The position numbers and the translations under genes are program-made. The notes beneath the pieces are model-generated. The model saw only the letters and a list, made by a program, of their open reading frames with translations. It made no database searches and was not told the origin of the DNA. DNA of 64,000 nucleotides, taken from NCBI RefSeq assembly GCF_014646055.1, contig NZ_BMMS01000006.1, positions 62,001 through 126,000 of the forward strand. The letters are read 5' to 3'. Source of the stretch: Wenjunlia tyrosinilytica. Its GTDB lineage: Bacteria > Actinomycetota > Actinomycetes > Streptomycetales > Streptomycetaceae. Below, in pieces: positions 60,874-64,000 of the stretch. The number at the start of each line of letters is the position of its first letter. Position 1 is the stretch's first letter.

Positions 60874-62328
60874 TCAGCCGGTCAGGGCGGTGCCGAGACC
60901 CGCCTCGTGGCGGCCGTCGGGCACGCCGAGCGTGTCGGCGGTGAGCCGCACGGAGCCCTTCGTGGTGATGCCGTCCTTGGAACCCTTGAGGTTCCACAGC
61001 GCGCCCTTCTCCTTCTGCGACATGGGCGCACCGACCGTCAGGTCCGCGTAGCCGTCGTTGTCGATGTCGGAGAGGAGGACGGAGAAGCCGAACTGGTCGT
61101 AGGAGGCGGCCTTGCCGGGTATGCCCGGGGTGTCGACGTTGAAGGCCTTCGAGCCCTTCGCGGTCAGCCCGGTCGGGGAGCCCTTGAGGACGGTGACCGC
61201 ACCGCCGTACCAGAGCTCGTCCGTCGGGTCCTCGTGGGGCACTCCGATCGCCAGGTCCGCGCGACCGTCCTTGTCGGTGTCGGCGGCGGACAGCCGCCAG
61301 CCGAACATGTCGTCGGTCTCGGACTTGTCCGGCACACCAGGGGTGTTCTGGTCGATGACCTGGGCGGGGCGGTTCGGGTCGAGCCCGTTCGCACCGCCGT
61401 AGCGGATGGTGACCTTGCCGCCCTGGACGGAGTCGGGGGTGCCGTTGTCGGAGTTGTCCCACTGGTTGCCGACGACGAGGTCCCCGTAGTGGTCGCCGTC
61501 GAAGTCGGCGATGGCCGTGATCAGGCCGCGGGGGAGGGGGTCGGCGCCCTTGAGGCCGGAGGGGGAGCCCAGGTAGAGGCGGTTGGAGTTGTTGTCGTCG
61601 TCGTTGCTGATGCCGTTGACGACGAGGTCGGCGGCGGCGTCGCCGTTGACGTTGCCCGAGGTGAGGACGAACGCGCCCGCGTTGTCGCCCCAGATCGGCG
61701 CGGTGATGGAGAACGTGCCGCCGTTGCCGCCGCTCTTGGTGAATCCGCCCTTGTAGATCCATACGGTCGCGGCCGTGGCGCCGATGGCGAGGTCGGTCTT
61801 GCCGTCGCCGTTGTAGTCGCCCGCGGCGACGGACTGGCCGAACGCGTCGTGCTTGCCGGGCGCGGGGTCGGCCACGGTGGTGCCGCCGCTCAGTCCGGAG
61901 GCGGAGCCCCAGATGATGGTGACCGTGCCGCCGTCCTTGTCCTTGCCCACGTCCTCGCCGGGCGTGCCGACGGCGAGGTCCGCGTAGCCGTCCGCGTTGA
62001 AGTCACCGGTGTGGACGGTGGTGCCGAACGCGTCGCCCGTCTCGGCGGTACCGGGCACACCCGGGCTGTTCTGGGTGATGATCTTCTTCTTCGAGGTGAG
62101 GCCGTTCTTGGAGCCGTAGGCGACCGCGACCGCGCCCGCCATGCGCTTGCCGCCGACATGGGCGGCGGGAGCGGTGGCGGCGACATCGCGGTAGCCGTCA
62201 CCGTTGAAGTCGCCCTGGAGCTTGGACGGCGTGGCGGCGCCGGCCGGGCCGGCCACGGCGACGAGGGCGGAGGTGACGAGAACGGCGGTGGTGGCGCAGG
62301 CCGCGACGCGCGAAGCGCGTGTGCGCAT
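60874..62328 (-). CDS. Secreted FG-GAP repeat (integrin-alpha-like propeller) protein
   Basis: A 484-residue exported protein; the ATG at 62328 follows GGAGACC. A signal peptide (residues 1-33, ending AGA) precedes about seven FG-GAP units, each with a Ca-binding D-x-[ND]-x-DG loop (DFNGDGYRDVA, DFNADGYADLA, DYNGDGKTDLA, DFDGDHYGDLV, DTDKDGRADLA, DIDNDGYADLT). The fold is a seven-bladed propeller. Such proteins are extracellular and of unknown binding partner in Streptomyces. A paralogue follows upstream on the same strand. Confidence 0.88.
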   Translation of the reverse strand: MRTRASRVAACATTAVLVTSALVAVAGPAGAATPSKLQGDFNGDGYRDVAATAPAAHVGGKRMAGAVAVAYGSKNGLTSKKKIITQNSPGVPGTAETGDAFGTTVHTGDFNADGYADLAVGTPGEDVGKDKDGGTVTIIWGSASGLSGGTTVADPAPGKHDAFGQSVAAGDYNGDGKTDLAIGATAATVWIYKGGFTKSGGNGGTFSITAPIWGDNAGAFVLTSGNVNGDAAADLVVNGISNDDDNNSNRLYLGSPSGLKGADPLPRGLITAIADFDGDHYGDLVVGNQWDNSDNGTPDSVQGGKVTIRYGGANGLDPNRPAQVIDQNTPGVPDKSETDDMFGWRLSAADTDKDGRADLAIGVPHEDPTDELWYGGAVTVLKGSPTGLTAKGSKAFNVDTPGIPGKAASYDQFGFSVLLSDIDNDGYADLTVGAPMSQKEKGALWNLKGSKDGITTKGSVRLTADTLGVPDGRHEAGLGTALTG

Positions 62329-62456
62329 GGAGGTCTCCTGATGCTGCGATCGGTGGATCGGCGTATATCGGCTTATGGAAGTCCTGTTGATGGCGACGGC
62401 TGCCAGGCGGGCCGGGTTGGCTCCGTGGCGGAGATCCGCCAACGCCCCCGCTCAGC

Positions 62457-62560
62457 CCCGTGAACGACCCCCGTGAACGACCCCCGCGAACGGGCCCGGG
62501 GAACGACCCCGCGAACGGCCCCGTGAACGGGCCCGGGGAACCGCCCCCGGGAACGGGCTC
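62457..62560. repeat. Degenerate GAACG/CCCC repeats between FG-GAP genes
   Basis: The element GTGAACGACCCCC occurs twice at the left edge, followed by variants (GCGAACGGCCCC, GTGAACGGGCCCGGGG) up to about 62560, in the 272-bp gap 62329-62600 between the two FG-GAP genes. Otherwise this gap holds only the leader of the 62328 gene. Confidence 0.7.
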
Positions 62561-62600
62561 ACTCGGCCGCGCCGCCAAAGGGCTCCCCGTCAACCGCGGC

Positions 62601-64000
62601 TCAGTGGTTCAGCGCCGACCCGAACCGCTTGCCCTTGCTCTCCAGGCCGAAGGTGTCCGGGTCGAACGCCCTCGCCCCCGTCGTCGTCAGCCCCGTCGCC
62701 GACCCGTGCAGCACCCAGAACGCCCCGTCGAGCGCGTTCTCGTACGGCGCGGTGGCCGCCAGTTCCGCCTGGCCCTCCCGCGTCGTGTCGTACAGCCGCA
62801 CCGCCCAGCCGAAGCGGTCACCGTTCTCCGCCGTCCCCGGCACGCCCGCCGTGTCCTGGTCGATGACCTGCGCCCCGCTGCCCGTCAGCCCTGTGGGCCC
62901 GCCCTTCAGCAGCACCACGGAGCCGGCGTCGGTCAGCTTGCCCACGTCCTCGCCGGGGGCGCCGACCACCACGTCGGCGTACGAGTCGCCGTAGGCGTCC
63001 CACCCCGTCGCATCGCCGACGCTCACCGAGCGGCCGAACCGGTCGCCCTTCTCATTCGTCCCCGGTACTCCGGCGGTGCTCTGAGTGAACGTCACCGACT
63101 CGCGCTCGCCGCCGGGACCGCGCCGGCTGCCGTACCAGAGCCTCACGTAGCCGGAGCCCGCGCTGGGATCGGTCCCGGCCTGGGGCGAGGCGAGCCCCGT
63201 CACGAGATCGTCGTAGCCGTCGTGGTCGACGTCCCCGATGTCGCCGGTGTCCCCGCTCTTGAGGTCCTTGCTCCAGGTGAGCCCGTGGGCGCCGCCGAGG
63301 AGCACACCGGTGAACGGCAGGCGGGTGGTCCTGGACATGCCGAAGACCACGAGGTCGTCGTGGCCGTTGTCGTCGAGGTCGCCGGAGGCCGCGTCGTTGA
63401 TGGTCGCGGCCTCGAACGGCGGGAGGCCGTGCGGGCCCGGTCCCGGCACGGAGACGGGCTTGCCGACGGGGCCGTTGCGGGTGAAGCCCTTGGAGTAGAC
63501 CCACAGGCGGGAGTTGGTCAGGACCGCGATGTCGGCCCTGGAGTCGTTGTCGAAGTCGCCGGTGGCCAGACCCCGGCCGAACATGGCCCCGGACACCGCC
63601 CCCGGCTCCACCAGCGACGAGCCGCCGCTCAGGCCCTCGGAGCCGCCCCGGACGACCGTGACCGATCCCTGGTCCGAGCCCGTGGACAGGTTCTCTCCGT
63701 AGGAGCCGATGACGAGGTCGGCGTACCCGTCGTTGTCGAGGTCCGCGCTGGTGACGCTCTCGCCGAAGTGGTCGCCGGTCTCCGCGCTGTCCGGGACACC
63801 GGGGGTGTCCTGCGTGAGGACGGTGCGGCGGCCGGGCTCGGCGCCCTTGACGGTGCCGTAGGCGACCACGACGGCACCGGCTCCCGTGTGCCCGCCGACG
63901 GTGGCGTCGGGGGTCGCGACGACGAGGTCCTGGAGGCCGTCGCCGTTGAAGTCGTCGCTCACCGGGGCCGAGACGGCGTCGGCGTGCGTCCAGGGCACGG
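62601..64000 (-). CDS. FG-GAP repeat protein, 5' end outside the window
   Basis: The frame is open to the right edge; 466 residues are visible and the signal peptide is missing. FG-GAP units are evident (DFNGDGLQDLVVATPDA, DLDNDGYADLVIG, DFDNDSRADIAVL, DLDDNGHDDLVVF, DVDHDGYDDLVTG, YGDSYADVVVGAPGEDVG). It is a paralogue of the gene at 60874 and of the truncated copy at 40112, with TQDTPGVPD-type linkers in common. Confidence 0.87.
   Translation of the reverse strand, partial: VPWTHADAVSAPVSDDFNGDGLQDLVVATPDATVGGHTGAGAVVVAYGTVKGAEPGRRTVLTQDTPGVPDSAETGDHFGESVTSADLDNDGYADLVIGSYGENLSTGSDQGSVTVVRGGSEGLSGGSSLVEPGAVSGAMFGRGLATGDFDNDSRADIAVLTNSRLWVYSKGFTRNGPVGKPVSVPGPGPHGLPPFEAATINDAASGDLDDNGHDDLVVFGMSRTTRLPFTGVLLGGAHGLTWSKDLKSGDTGDIGDVDHDGYDDLVTGLASPQAGTDPSAGSGYVRLWYGSRRGPGGERESVTFTQSTAGVPGTNEKGDRFGRSVSVGDATGWDAYGDSYADVVVGAPGEDVGKLTDAGSVVLLKGGPTGLTGSGAQVIDQDTAGVPGTAENGDRFGWAVRLYDTTREGQAELAATAPYENALDGAFWVLHGSATGLTTTGARAFDPDTFGLESKGKRFGSALNH

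Noticed and set aside
60868-62463. 531-codon plus-strand frame opposite the FG-GAP gene
   Set aside because: The minus strand has a signal peptide, ribosome site and Ca-binding repeats; the plus frame is Gly/Val/Ala-rich noise.

Overview
The window is very GC-rich actinobacterial DNA with strongly GC-biased third codon positions, GTG/ATG starts, purine-rich ribosome binding sites and perfect GC-rich terminator hairpins. A conservon (CvnA-D plus a CYP157-type P450), a terpene synthase, a clpP3-clpP4-type pair, a GH46 chitosanase, an LmbU-type regulator and many secreted carbohydrate-active or oxidative enzymes all point to a Streptomyces or close relative. Most genes look accessory rather than core; the dcd/phosphoribosyltransferase/tRNA-Gly stretch is the most housekeeping-like part.

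Layout. 1-6 kb: the 3' end of uppP, a BlaI repressor followed by a wrecked M56 (BlaR1-like) gene, then four secreted proteins including a polysaccharide lyase and a chitosanase with a palindromic operator. 6-12 kb: LigB-type ATP-dependent DNA ligase, then a coupled secreted radical copper oxidase and a DyP peroxidase fused to a bulb-type lectin. 12-20 kb: ArsR/quinone reductase divergon, a terpene synthase overlapping tail-to-tail with a P450 that lacks the ExxR motif, and the rest of the conservon. 20-32 kb: VOC protein, a TerD-CAP-CAP fusion, a transmembrane Ser/Thr kinase whose outer part is a penicillin-binding domain with all three catalytic motifs destroyed, two gene remnants, an ABC exporter with a two-component system, and a NERD-helicase. 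32-43 kb: a PNPOx-TrmO fusion, an ECF41-like sigma factor, a bicovalent FAD oxidase behind a 20-bp palindrome, LysR, ClpP pair plus PopR-like regulator, DinB-like proteins and an ArsR-SRPBCC operon divergent from OsmC.

43-52.7 kb is a visibly less GC-rich foreign island: LmbU-family regulator, a 2-oxoglutarate-oxygenase-like/pyruvate-kinase fusion, two half-ABC exporters, a DUF1839 protein broken by a frameshift in a G8 run, and a PP2C-like phosphatase. It ends at a truncated tyrosine integrase, repeated arm-type sites and tRNA-Gly(CCC), so it looks like a cryptic small-molecule locus brought in by a tRNA-targeting element. 53-64 kb: dcd, a phosphoribosyltransferase, regulators, an AlaX-like editing protein, a Yip1 membrane protein, an MFS transporter, a 33-copy 14-bp tandem array, and two FG-GAP repeat proteins, the second running off the right edge.

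The strongest candidates for undescribed biology are the kinase/pseudo-PBP fusion (22.5-25.0 kb), the LmbU island with its oxygenase-pyruvate kinase fusion, the copper oxidase/DyP-lectin pair, and the ClpP pair in which the second subunit has lost its catalytic histidine. All functions are read from motifs seen by eye; no database search was run.
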